A stretch of DNA of 64,000 nucleotides, from contig CALJDK010000055.1 of NCBI GenBank assembly GCA_938023735.1, positions 1 to 64,000 on the forward strand. The letters are read 5' to 3'. The position numbers and the translations under genes were made by a program. Source of the stretch: an uncultured Acidimicrobiales bacterium. Its GTDB lineage: Bacteria > Actinomycetota > Acidimicrobiia > Acidimicrobiales > SHLQ01. A model generated the notes under the pieces. The model searched no databases. It had not been told where the DNA came from and saw only the letters and a list, made by a program, of their open reading frames with translations. This document shows, piece by piece, positions 18,261 to 26,075 of the stretch (the first letter of the stretch is position 1; the number at the start of each line of letters is the position of its first letter).

Positions 18261-19367
18261 ATGGCAATCACTGAACCCGACACGCAGGAACTCCCCAGCC
18301 GGAGCGTGATGGACGAGTCGATCCGGCTCATCACCGACAACGCAACGCGCATCATGACGTGGGAATACGACCGCGAGCGCGACCAACTGGTCACGCTGTA
18401 CAACAAGGCGATGTCGTCGCAGTGGAACAGTGTCACCGACCTCGATTGGGCCATCGACGTCGACCCAGAGCGACTCGTCAACGAACAACCGAGTCCCGTG
18501 ATGCAGCTCGTTCGCGCTGCAAGTGAGATTCCGAACTCGCCGATTGCCAGCTGGGGCGAGAAAGAACACACCGAAGCGGGCATCGAGTTCCTTAAGGCCA
18601 GCATGAGCCAATTCATGCATGGCGAGCAGGGTGCCATGATGACTGCGGCCAAGATTGTCGAAACGGTTCCCTGGATCGACGCTAAGTACTACGCCTCAAC
18701 CCAGACTATGGACGAGGCCCGCCACACTGAGGTGTTCGCCAAGTACCTGCACGAAAAACTCGGCGACGCCTACCCCATGAGTCCAAATCTCGACGCGCAG
18801 ATCATGGCGTTGCTCGAGGACTCCCGCTGGGATATCGCCTATCTCGGCATGCAGATCGTTATCGAAAGTCTGGCCCTCGCCGCCTTCGGCGACATGCTCC
18901 GGCGAACCAACGAACCGCTCCTCCGCAAACTGCTTCGTTACGTGATGGCCGACGAAGCCCGCCACGTTGCGTTCGGCATTTTGAGCCTCTCGGAGTACTA
19001 CGAGAACCTCTCGTCGGCCGAGCTCAAAGAGCGCCAAGAATTCATGCTCGAAAACACCATCCGTCAGCGTGGCCGCTCGACGACGCCTGAGGTCTGGGAC
19101 CACCTCAACGTGTCGCTCGAAGAGGTCCTTCCCTTCCTTCACCAGGCATCGGCCGAAATTGGCATGCACCCCACGGCGCAGTTTCAGCGCGGATTCTTTG
19201 CCAAGCTGGTGCCCAACACCCGCCGACTCGGACTCCTCGATGCCAACGACGGCTACCTGCGCAAAGCATGGGGTGAAGCTGGCCTCATGGAGTACGAGTT
19301 CGCCGACGACACGGCAACCGATTACAACTCCTACGACGCCGTCGCCGCTGATCGAGCCGCTCGCTGA
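18261..19367 (+). CDS. Ferritin-like diiron protein
   Basis: A 368-residue helical protein carrying two DEARH motifs, TMDEARHTEVF (about residue 152) and MADEARHVAFG (about 235), plus helix glutamates in between (ESLALAAF). This is the E-x2-H pair arrangement of ferritin-like or R2-like diiron oxygenases. The precise family is not recognised; an N-oxygenase or hydroxylase role is possible. The last codons run into a repeat-like CGCTCGCTGACGCTCGC sequence that supplies the stop. Confidence 0.7.
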   Translation: MAITEPDTQELPSRSVMDESIRLITDNATRIMTWEYDRERDQLVTLYNKAMSSQWNSVTDLDWAIDVDPERLVNEQPSPVMQLVRAASEIPNSPIASWGEKEHTEAGIEFLKASMSQFMHGEQGAMMTAAKIVETVPWIDAKYYASTQTMDEARHTEVFAKYLHEKLGDAYPMSPNLDAQIMALLEDSRWDIAYLGMQIVIESLALAAFGDMLRRTNEPLLRKLLRYVMADEARHVAFGILSLSEYYENLSSAELKERQEFMLENTIRQRGRSTTPEVWDHLNVSLEEVLPFLHQASAEIGMHPTAQFQRGFFAKLVPNTRRLGLLDANDGYLRKAWGEAGLMEYEFADDTATDYNSYDAVAADRAAR

Positions 19368-19381
19368 CGCTCGCTTCTGGA

Positions 19382-19398
19382 GTTTCGCGTAGCGAAAC
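19382..19398. terminator. Hairpin between convergent genes
   Basis: GTTTCGC (19382-19388) pairs with GCGAAAC (19392-19398) around GTA. It lies in the 55-bp gap between the converging ferritin-like and PhyH genes, flanked by repeated CGCTCGCTGAC words. There is no T-run, so termination is inferred from position. Confidence 0.45.
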
Positions 19399-19422
19399 AT
19401 CCCCGCCGCTCGCTGACCCCCG

Positions 19423-20259
19423 CTACGACTGGTTGAGAGCCACCGAGATCTGTTCGTAGTCGACGGTCCAGAGTCTTGAGTTCTGGCCGTAGCTTTCCCA
19501 GCCGAGAAGCCGCCGGGCGCGATCTGACAGGTGCTGGGCCGATTCCCACGGCACCGAAATGGGCAGGGCCTCTTCGGGGGTGAGCCAGCCGAGAACGAAC
19601 GAGACATGAAGTCCGAGGCGCCACTCATCGGCAGTCCTGTTTGCACCGGCATTGTGAATTACCCGGCCGCTGTAGATCAATCCGTCGCCCGGCTGCATTT
19701 CGGCCACCGCCACCTCGTCGTCGGTAGCCGCTCGGCCGTAGTCGTCCCAACGGTGGCTGCCGGGCACCACCTGGGTTGCGCCGTTCTGAGTGGTGAACTC
19801 GCCAATGGCATACATGCACGAAATGGTGACCTCCGGCGACGTCGGCGAACAGAGCGACACCCAGTTGTTCGCATCACGGTGCCGCATCTGGGTCGACTCG
19901 CCCGGCCCGATTATCATCATCTGTCCGGTGTTGAGCCAGTAGTCCTGAGCTGAGGCAAGAAGCACCTCATCGCAGACCCCAAGTAGTGCGGGGTTAAGCA
20001 GAATGTCTTCGAACGCGGGGCTTCGGTGAGCCAGCCGGGTGAACCGTTTGGTCTCGGTTCCCCAGAACTCGATCGTGCGGTCCCCACCCGTGGTTGCCCC
20101 CGCCGGATGCTCGGTTGCAGTTTGTTCGATGTCGGCCTTGAACCGCTCGATCGTGTCGTCGTCGAGCAGGCCACGGACAATGACGCCTCCGTCGCGGTCG
20201 AGCATCGGAAGGATGTCGTCGGTGGTGGATCCGGCTTCGAGAATCGTCAGTTCAGCCAT
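19423..20259 (-). CDS. Phytanoyl-CoA dioxygenase (PhyH) family protein
   Basis: A 278-residue iron(II)/2-oxoglutarate oxygenase. The His-x-Asp pair is in QMRHRDANNW, the distal His in GRVIHNAGAN, and the 2-oxoglutarate arginine probably in EWRLGLHVSF. The FTTQNGATQVVPGSH segment is typical for PhyH enzymes. Family members hydroxylate phytanoyl-CoA, ectoine, phosphonates and many other compounds, so the substrate cannot be assigned. It is convergent to the diiron gene and divergent from the MaoC gene (41-bp gap). Confidence 0.85.
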   Translation of the reverse strand: MAELTILEAGSTTDDILPMLDRDGGVIVRGLLDDDTIERFKADIEQTATEHPAGATTGGDRTIEFWGTETKRFTRLAHRSPAFEDILLNPALLGVCDEVLLASAQDYWLNTGQMMIIGPGESTQMRHRDANNWVSLCSPTSPEVTISCMYAIGEFTTQNGATQVVPGSHRWDDYGRAATDDEVAVAEMQPGDGLIYSGRVIHNAGANRTADEWRLGLHVSFVLGWLTPEEALPISVPWESAQHLSDRARRLLGWESYGQNSRLWTVDYEQISVALNQS

Positions 20260-20300
20260 CGCAAGAGACTACTCAGCGTCGGCTCAGCTAGATTGCGCCC

Positions 20301-20777
20301 ATGAGCAACGCACAAGCATTCTTCGAGTCACAGCAGAGCAAAATTGGCGGCGAAAGCCGAACCGGCGAGTGGATGGAGGTCAGCCAGGAGCGCATCAATC
20401 AGTTCGCCGATGCCACCGACGATCACCAGTTCATTCATATCGATGTCGAGCGCGCCACAAAGGAAACGCCGTTCGGTGGCACCATCGCCCACGGCATGCT
20501 CACCCTGTCGCTTCTCGTTCCGCTTTCGGCGGCCATCAGTAAAGGCGACCCCATTCCCGACGGTGTCGTGATGGGAATCAACTACGGATTCGACAAAGTT
20601 CGATTTTTGAGCCCGGTGCCGGCCGGCGCAAAGGTCCGCCTGGTGGCCCAGATGTCCAACGTGGTGCTCAAGGGAACCGCCGTCGACTTCACCCAGACCA
20701 TGACGGTGGAACTCGAAGGATCCGACAAGCCCGCCATGCTTGCCGAGTGGATCACCCGCACCGTTTTCGACTCGTAA
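20301..20777 (+). CDS. MaoC-family dehydratase (enoyl-CoA hydratase 2-like)
   Basis: A 158-residue hot-dog protein with the hydratase-2 signature: FADATDDHQFIHID carries the catalytic Asp and His, followed by ATKETPFGGTIAHGMLTLSL. It would hydrate a trans-2-enoyl-CoA to the R-3-hydroxy thioester. It is a single-domain form of normal length. The upstream gene is divergent. Confidence 0.9.
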   Translation: MSNAQAFFESQQSKIGGESRTGEWMEVSQERINQFADATDDHQFIHIDVERATKETPFGGTIAHGMLTLSLLVPLSAAISKGDPIPDGVVMGINYGFDKVRFLSPVPAGAKVRLVAQMSNVVLKGTAVDFTQTMTVELEGSDKPAMLAEWITRTVFDS

Positions 20778-20843
20778 GTCGAGCGTCGGGCGTCACGGCG
20801 GGGCGACGTCGCAAAGCGGGTCAGGGTTCCTACGCTGGTGCGA

Positions 20844-21383
20844 ATGAAATCTCTTCGCTCGCAATCTTCACCGTCATCCCCATCTCGCGTTCGCCAGGTC
20901 CTTCTCTGCTTGGTCGTCTTCGCGTTCCTTGCCGCTGGTTGCGGCGGGAGCGATGACGCCAGCGTCTCGGGTTCCAGTGACGCGGCCACCGACTCTGGTG
21001 AGAGCGTCGACACGTCGACCAAACCCGCCATATCGGTGCCCGACGGCGACCCGCCCGCTCAACTCGTTATCGAGGACCTCGTGGTTGGCGATGGTGATGA
21101 GGCCGTCGCCGGCGCATCGATCAGCGTCGACTACGTGGGAGTTTCGTGGTCGACCCAGGAAGAGTTCGACGCGTCGTGGGATCGCGGCTCGGAGTTCGGC
21201 TTCAGTCTTGGGGTCGGCCAGGTCATTCCCGGCTGGGACGAGGGCGTACAGGGTATGAAAGTGGGCGGTCGCCGCCAGATCACCATTCCGCCCGACATGG
21301 CCTATGGGGTCAACGGTGCCGGTGGCGCAATCGGCCCCAACGAAACGTTGATCTTCGTCGTGGACCTTCGCGCCATCAACTAG
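20844..21383 (+). CDS. FKBP-type peptidyl-prolyl isomerase, lipoprotein
   Basis: A signal sequence ending in the lipobox LAAGC near residue 35 predicts a lipid-anchored extracytoplasmic protein, followed by a serine- and aspartate-rich linker. The FKBP domain covers the last 110 residues: VDYVGVSWSTQEEFDASW, GQVIPGWDEGVQGMKVGGRR and GPNETLIFVVDL. The ATG at 20844 is preferred to the GTG at 20838. The next gene, 23 bp downstream, is an anchorless paralogue. Confidence 0.9.
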   Translation: MKSLRSQSSPSSPSRVRQVLLCLVVFAFLAAGCGGSDDASVSGSSDAATDSGESVDTSTKPAISVPDGDPPAQLVIEDLVVGDGDEAVAGASISVDYVGVSWSTQEEFDASWDRGSEFGFSLGVGQVIPGWDEGVQGMKVGGRRQITIPPDMAYGVNGAGGAIGPNETLIFVVDLRAIN

Positions 21384-21406
21384 GGCCGAACGAGTAGGCT
21401 TGTCAG

Positions 21407-21787
21407 ATGCAAGACACCTCTGTGAAGCCCGAAATCACCGTTCCCGCTGGCGAACCGCCGGTAAACATCGTCATCGAAGACATCGTCGTCGGCGATGGCG
21501 CCGAAGCCAAGAGTGGAGCCACCGTCAACGTCGACTACGCCGGCGTTTCGTGGTCCACCGGTGAAGAGTTCGATGCGTCCTGGAACCGCGGCTCGGTCTT
21601 CTCATTCGGTCTTGGCCGAGGTCAGGTTATTCCTGGCTGGGATCAAGGCGTCGAGGGCATGAAGGTCGGCGGCCGCCGTCAACTCACCATTCCGCCTGGC
21701 ATGGCCTATGGCCCCCAGGGTGCGGGTGGGGTAATTGGCCCCAACGAAACGTTGATCTTCGTCGTCGACCTTCGAAGCTTGGGCTAA
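21407..21787 (+). CDS. FKBP-type peptidyl-prolyl isomerase, cytosolic
   Basis: A 126-residue single FKBP domain with GQVIPGWDQGVEGMKVGGRR and AYGPQGAGGVIGPNETLIF. It has no signal peptide. It is a close tandem paralogue of the preceding lipoprotein FKBP; about 30 bases near the two 3' ends are nearly identical, so duplication or gene conversion is recent. It should act on proline bonds in cytosolic proteins. It overlaps the convergent NTF2-like gene by 4 bp. Confidence 0.92.
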   Translation: MQDTSVKPEITVPAGEPPVNIVIEDIVVGDGAEAKSGATVNVDYAGVSWSTGEEFDASWNRGSVFSFGLGRGQVIPGWDQGVEGMKVGGRRQLTIPPGMAYGPQGAGGVIGPNETLIFVVDLRSLG

Positions 21788-22197
21788 CCGCCTGTTGCTC
21801 GGGTGAACGCATTGGGGTCCCGGTACTGCCGGTACTCCTCAACGAGCCCGCTCAGTCCGAAGTCAAACACGCCAATAAACCGGTTCTCGTAGGGCTCTCC
21901 GGTGGCCACCACCGTCGTGGTGCTGCGCCATTCGGCGATCCCGATGTTGCCGGTTGTGGCGTGAACGATGATGTCGTCGAAGGTGAACGGTTCGAACAGG
22001 GGTAACGCCGCTTCGAAGTAGGCCACCACTGCGTCGCGTCCCTCGTGGCGCGAGGGTTCTCCGTCGACGAAATCGAACATCGAGATCATCACTCCGTCGT
22101 TGTCCCAGAGTTCGCCCCACGCATCGAGGTCGGCAGCGGAAAGCCGGTCGAGGAACGCGTAGATCTTCAGGGCGGGGGTGCTGAGATCGTTGGTCAT
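21784..22197 (-). CDS. NTF2/SnoaL-like domain protein
   Basis: A 137-residue single-domain protein with the cone-shaped NTF2-like pattern (YAFLDRLSAADLDAWGELWD, HEGRDAVVAYFEAAL, YRQYRDPNAF). Family members include steroid isomerase-like and polyketide cyclase-like enzymes as well as non-catalytic binders; the function is unassigned. The start overlaps the stop of the upstream YbaK gene by 4 bp, so they are co-translated. Confidence 0.75.
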   Translation of the reverse strand: MTNDLSTPALKIYAFLDRLSAADLDAWGELWDNDGVMISMFDFVDGEPSRHEGRDAVVAYFEAALPLFEPFTFDDIIVHATTGNIGIAEWRSTTTVVATGEPYENRFIGVFDFGLSGLVEEYRQYRDPNAFTRATGG

Positions 22198-22691
22198 GAT
22201 GGTGGCTCCGAAGGTGGGGTCTTGGCCAGATCCTCAACCACTTCGGCCAGGGGATGCAGGGCCAGCGTTGCTGGCGGCACCAGGAGCTTTCGGTCGCGGC
22301 TTCCGCCGCCGATGAGCACCTGATCGCAGGCCATCACCCGCGAATCGATCCAAAGTCGAAGGGGAGTGGCGGTGCCAAACGGTGTGACCCCGCCAATCTG
22401 CATGCCGGTGATCTGGGTGGTCTGATCGGCCGACGCAAACGACGTCTTCTTTGCCCCCAGCTTTTTGCGGACGACTTTGTTCACATCGAGTCGGGTGTGG
22501 GCCAGCACCAGGCACATCACAAAATCTGGCGGATCGGCTTTGCTGGCCACCACGATCGCGTTGGCCGATTCCTCCACTGAGTAGCCGTAGGTTTCGCAGA
22601 AGGCGGCCGTGTCGGCAAGGTCGGGATCGCAGGGCACCAACTGGTAGTCGCCGCCAAGCGATTCGAGTTGTTCCAGAACCAGATCTGTCAT
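22194..22691 (-). CDS. YbaK/EbsC-family aminoacyl-tRNA deacylase-like protein
   Basis: A 165-residue YbaK-domain protein. The segments ANAIVVASK, VVRKKLGAKKTSFASADQT, TGMQIGGVTPFG and LIGGGSRDRKLLV match this editing-domain family, which hydrolyses mischarged tRNAs such as Cys-tRNA(Pro). The ATG at 22691 (TDLVLEQLESLG) is preferred over an upstream start at 22763 that would enter the divergent dmdA-like gene. It forms a 4-bp-overlap pair with the NTF2-like gene. Confidence 0.88.
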   Translation of the reverse strand: MTDLVLEQLESLGGDYQLVPCDPDLADTAAFCETYGYSVEESANAIVVASKADPPDFVMCLVLAHTRLDVNKVVRKKLGAKKTSFASADQTTQITGMQIGGVTPFGTATPLRLWIDSRVMACDQVLIGGGSRDRKLLVPPATLALHPLAEVVEDLAKTPPSEPPS

Positions 22692-22749
22692 CCGATTTAC
22701 CCTAGCTCCAGCTTGGATTCGGGGTGCCCAGCGGGGGCAGACTGGACGA

Positions 22750-23859
22750 GTGTCCAGTATCACCCTCAGCCCTCGAATTCGTACCTCGCCGTTCTATGAG
22801 GCCGCCGTGGCCGCAGGGCTGAGCGACGTGACCGTCTATAACAAGATGATCCTGCCGACGTCGTTTGGTGACCTGAAGGCCGAATACGACCGACTGCTCG
22901 GGCGGGTTGCGATCTGGGATGTCGGTGCCGAGCGTCAGGTGGAAATCGTTGGCCCTGACGCCGCTGCCTGTGCGCAGTACCTCACCGCCCGCGACCTGTC
23001 GAAGATGAAAGAGGGGCAGGGTAAGTACGTCGCCATGTGCGACCACGACGGTCGGATTCTCAACGACCCGGTGCTGATGAAGTTGTCGGGCAACCGGTAC
23101 TGGTTCTCGTTGGCTGATCATGACATGTTGCTCTGGTGCAAAGCGGTTGCAGCCGAGAAGGGGTTCGATGTGGTCGTGCACGAGCCCGACGTTTCTCCGC
23201 TTGGGGTTCAAGGGCCACTTGCTGAAGACCTCATCGCCGATCTGTTTGGCGACCACATCCGTGAGCTCAAGTACTTTTGGTTTCTCGAAACCAGCCTCGA
23301 TGGGATTCCTCTGGTGCTGTGCCGGTCGGGATGGAGCAAACAGGGCGGGTTCGAGCTGTTCCTCCAAGATGGCAGTTTCGGGACTGAGCTGTGGAACAAG
23401 GTTGTGGCGGCGGGCGAGAAGTACGGCATCGGCCCCGGTGCCCCAAATCATGTCGAGCGAGTCGAGAGTGGCCTGTTGTCGTGGGGCGGCGACAACACCC
23501 CCGACTCGAACCCGTTCGAGGTCGGCATGGGCCGCTACACCGATGTCGATATCGACGCCGATTTCATCGGCAAGGCCGCGCTGCAGACAGTGGTCGCCGA
23601 GGGCATCGGCCGACTCTTTGTGGGGTTGATTGTGGATACTGACGCCGCCGATGACTGGCCGCTTCCCGAGCGCACTCTGGTGATGCTCGACGGGAATCAG
23701 GTCGGAACCTTGGGCGCGATCGTCTACTCGCATCGCATGCAGAAAACCATCGGACTGGCGCAGATCAAACGGGAAGTTGTTGAAGCCGGATCGCTGGTTG
23801 AGGTAACCGGACCCAACGGTGCCAGCTCAGCCGAGATCGTCACCCTACCGTTCCTGTAA
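22750..23859 (+). CDS. dmdA: DMSP demethylase-like aminomethyltransferase (DmdA-like)
   Basis: A 369-residue GcvT-fold protein. Compared from memory with SAR11 DmdA it shares the N-terminal SPRIRTSPF and VYNKMILP, IWDVGAERQVEI, ARDLSKMKEGQ, EPDVSPLGVQGP, RSGWSKQGGFELF and GPGAPNHVERVESGLLS. DmdA moves a methyl group from dimethylsulfoniopropionate to tetrahydrofolate. The GTG at 22750 fits the DmdA N-terminus. Related GcvT-like methyltransferases exist, so the substrate needs checking. It is divergent from the YbaK gene. Confidence 0.78.
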   Translation: MSSITLSPRIRTSPFYEAAVAAGLSDVTVYNKMILPTSFGDLKAEYDRLLGRVAIWDVGAERQVEIVGPDAAACAQYLTARDLSKMKEGQGKYVAMCDHDGRILNDPVLMKLSGNRYWFSLADHDMLLWCKAVAAEKGFDVVVHEPDVSPLGVQGPLAEDLIADLFGDHIRELKYFWFLETSLDGIPLVLCRSGWSKQGGFELFLQDGSFGTELWNKVVAAGEKYGIGPGAPNHVERVESGLLSWGGDNTPDSNPFEVGMGRYTDVDIDADFIGKAALQTVVAEGIGRLFVGLIVDTDAADDWPLPERTLVMLDGNQVGTLGAIVYSHRMQKTIGLAQIKREVVEAGSLVEVTGPNGASSAEIVTLPFL

Positions 23860-23931
23860 CGCCAGTGCTGTAACGCCGATCCTGTAGACGGGCACTTCAA
23901 CGTCTGTGGGCTACGCACTAGCGTTCGCTCC

Positions 23932-24606
23932 ATGGACGACGTTTCATTGTCGGATCTTCGCGAGGGGCTCGAGGCCGTGGCGGTTCCGTCTCGAGCTCCC
24001 GAGATGGCCGCCTACATGAAGGGCAATTTCGTTTTTCTTGGCGTGAAGGCACCCGATCGCAAAGCGGTTCAGAAAGAGTTTGTTGCTTCGGCCAAGTACG
24101 CCTCGGCAGCCGAGGTGATCGAGATGGTCGATGCATGTTGGGGTCAGCCCGAACGTGAGTTTCAGTACGTTGGCGCCGATTTGCTGCGCCGCTGGGTGGC
24201 AAAGCTCGATGCCGGGCATATTGCTGATGTCGAGCGTTTCATCGGCTCGAAAAGCTGGTGGGACACTGTCGACACGCTGGCGACCAATGTGGTCGGCCCA
24301 CTGGTGCGGGCCAACCCCGAACTCGTGTCGGTGATGGACGAGTTCATCGACGACCCCGACTTCTGGATCGCCCGCACTGCCATCATTTACCAGCTCAAAT
24401 ACAAAGATGCGGTCGATGCCGACCGGCTGTTCGCCTATTCGAAGAGGCGGGCAGGTGACACCGAGTTCTTCATCCGAAAAGCAATCGGCTGGGCCCTCAG
24501 GCAGCACAGCCGAGCAGACCCCGAAGCGGTCAGAGCCTTCGTAGCAGAGAACGAAGCAACCCTGTCAGGCCTAACAAAGAGAGAAGCCCAAAGACTCCTC
24601 AACTAG
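23932..24606 (+). CDS. DNA alkylation repair protein, AlkD-like
   Basis: A 224-residue all-helical HEAT-like repeat protein. YMKGNFVFLGVKAPDRKAVQ near the N-terminus, SWWDTVDTLATNVVG and EFFIRKAIGWALRQ match AlkD, a DNA glycosylase for N3- and N7-alkylated purines. The tryptophan, aspartate and arginine of those motifs correspond to the usual active-site trio. It stands alone on its strand. Confidence 0.9.
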   Translation: MDDVSLSDLREGLEAVAVPSRAPEMAAYMKGNFVFLGVKAPDRKAVQKEFVASAKYASAAEVIEMVDACWGQPEREFQYVGADLLRRWVAKLDAGHIADVERFIGSKSWWDTVDTLATNVVGPLVRANPELVSVMDEFIDDPDFWIARTAIIYQLKYKDAVDADRLFAYSKRRAGDTEFFIRKAIGWALRQHSRADPEAVRAFVAENEATLSGLTKREAQRLLN

Positions 24607-24899
24607 CGAGCCCTCGCCCAATCCACCCCAAGGTCGGCAGGTCGGTGCCTGGAAGCCGCGCGGATTGGGCTTCGCCCAATGTGCCGGCTTCTTGAAACTC
24701 AGCGGATGTCAAAATGTGCGCAAGCGCCTATCCGCTGAGTTTCCTGGAACCTTCACCCCCATTCGGTACCTGGAACCTATACCCCCGTTTGGTACCTGGA
24801 ACCTTTGGGCGCTGAGGTACCTGGAACCTTTACCCCCGTTTGGTACCTGGCACCGAAGTGGGGGTTTGGTGCCAGGTACAAAAGTTCATTTGGGCGAAA
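24607..24899. other. 293-bp intergenic mosaic of palindromes and tandem repeats
   Basis: Between the converging AlkD and P450 genes. It contains ATTGGGC-TTC-GCCCAAT at 24664-24680, a 14-bp perfect inverted repeat at 24694-24743 with a 22-nt loop, four tandem units of about 26 bp at 24745-24847, and a 12-bp hairpin at 24843-24879. A 137-residue plus-strand frame here is repeat-encoded and not supported as a gene. Confidence 0.7.
24694..24743. repeat. Perfect 14-bp inverted repeat with 22-nt loop
   Basis: GAAACTCAGCGGAT (24694-24707) and ATCCGCTGAGTTTC (24730-24743) are exact reverse complements. The loop holds GTGCGCAAGCGCC. It directly abuts the tandem TGGAACC units. It could be a terminator for alkD or a structured mobile repeat. 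Confidence 0.75.
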
Positions 24900-24902
24900 T
24901 TA
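24745..24902 (-). repeat. Repeat family A, copy 1 (tandem units plus hairpin, starts at a stop codon)
   Basis: Four units of TGGAACCTTTACCCCCGTTTGGTACC type run 24745-24770, 24771-24796, 24797-24821 and 24822-24847. They are followed by the hairpin GTACCTGGCACC (24843-24854) / GGTGCCAGGTAC (24868-24879) and the word AAAAGTTCATTTGGGCGAAATTA. Read on the minus strand the repeat begins exactly with the TAA of the P450 gene. Copy 2 at 45046-45175 has the same structure after the TAA of a dehydrogenase. Confidence 0.8.
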
Positions 24903-26075
24903 GGGGTGGAAGGGGAGCGATTGGTGCCTTCTTACGAAGGTGCCTGGTGCGTAGGTTGCGTTGTCGGGGTCGACGTCGAAGTTGGGGAACCGGCGCAGTA
25001 GCGCTTCGAGGGTTACCTTGGCTTGGAGGCGGGCCGCAGCTGCGCCAAGGCAGTGGTGTGCGCCGTAGCCGAGGCTGAGGATGCGGCTCGGGTTGCGTTG
25101 AACATCGAGTTCGGCTGCCGTTGCTCCGTACTCTCGCTCGTCGCGATTGGCGCTTCCGTAGTGCAGCAACACCTTTTGGCCCTTGGGGATGTCGACGCCA
25201 TCGATCGTAATGTCGCAGGTGGTGGTTCGGGCCAGGTTCTGCACTGGGCTGGTGAGCCGTAGAAGCTCGTCGACCGAATCGGCGATCAAACTCGGGTCAT
25301 CGATAAGAGCCTGCCGCTGATCACGAAACTCGGACAACAACGTTGCGGCGCCGCCGAGCAGACCGGTGGTGGTGTCATTGCCACCGGTGACCATCGTGAA
25401 GATGAACCCGACGATCCACAAATCGGATACGTTGGGGTCACCTGCCAGGTCAGACACCACGTCTTCTCGGGGGCCGCTGCGGCGAAGGGCGATGAGTTCG
25501 GACGCGTAGGAGAAAAGGTCGAGCGCGGCCTCGGGAGCCGCCGTAATGTCGCCCTCGGCATTGGCCGACACAATGGCATTGGTCCAGCCATCGAAACGCT
25601 CGCGGTCCTCCTCTGGAACCCCGAGATAGTGCGCCACGACGAAGCTGGGCAGCGGCTTGAAAAGCAGTTCGACGATGTCCTGCCAGCCCGAATCGGCAAC
25701 TTGGTCGAGGCGTTTGTCGACGAAGTGGCGAATATCGGGCTCGAGTGCCGACACGCTCCGAGGGGTCATTGGGCGGTTCACCAAACGTCGCATCGCCGTG
25801 TGCTCGGGCGGGTCCATCATCACGATCGGCGCAGCCATGTCATCAAACATCGCCATTGCATCGTCGCCCGGTGTGAGGCCTTTCGCAGACGAGAAGGTTT
25901 CGGTGTCGCGGACGGCATCGAAGACGTCGGCGAAGCGCGACAGCACCCAAAAGCGGCCGAAGTCGGGATGATCGACCTCGTGGACCGGATGGTCGTCGCG
26001 TAGGCGGCGGTAGTCGCCAAAGGGATCGCGCCATGTTTCACCGCCTCGAAACTGAAAGGGATCGGTGGTGGTCAT
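24900..26075 (-). CDS. Cytochrome P450
   Basis: A 391-residue soluble bacterial P450. The I-helix motif is TGGNDTTTG, the K-helix ExxR is in SVDELLRLT, and the heme-cysteine loop is LGYGAHHCLGAAAARL with Cys as axial ligand. The N-terminal extension of the frame is a shadow of cobA; the ATG at 26075 overlaps the cobA stop by 4 bp (ATGA), so it is translationally coupled to cobA. Electron donors are not encoded nearby. The substrate is unknown. Confidence 0.9.
   Translation of the reverse strand: MTTTDPFQFRGGETWRDPFGDYRRLRDDHPVHEVDHPDFGRFWVLSRFADVFDAVRDTETFSSAKGLTPGDDAMAMFDDMAAPIVMMDPPEHTAMRRLVNRPMTPRSVSALEPDIRHFVDKRLDQVADSGWQDIVELLFKPLPSFVVAHYLGVPEEDRERFDGWTNAIVSANAEGDITAAPEAALDLFSYASELIALRRSGPREDVVSDLAGDPNVSDLWIVGFIFTMVTGGNDTTTGLLGGAATLLSEFRDQRQALIDDPSLIADSVDELLRLTSPVQNLARTTTCDITIDGVDIPKGQKVLLHYGSANRDEREYGATAAELDVQRNPSRILSLGYGAHHCLGAAAARLQAKVTLEALLRRFPNFDVDPDNATYAPGTFVRRHQSLPFHP

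Noticed and set aside
24745-24847. CRISPR-like array
   Set aside because: The 25-26-bp units are directly adjacent without spacers, and no cas gene is present.
24665-25078. 137-residue plus-strand ORF
   Set aside because: It is made of repeat units and then runs antisense into the P450 gene; no family resemblance or ribosome site.
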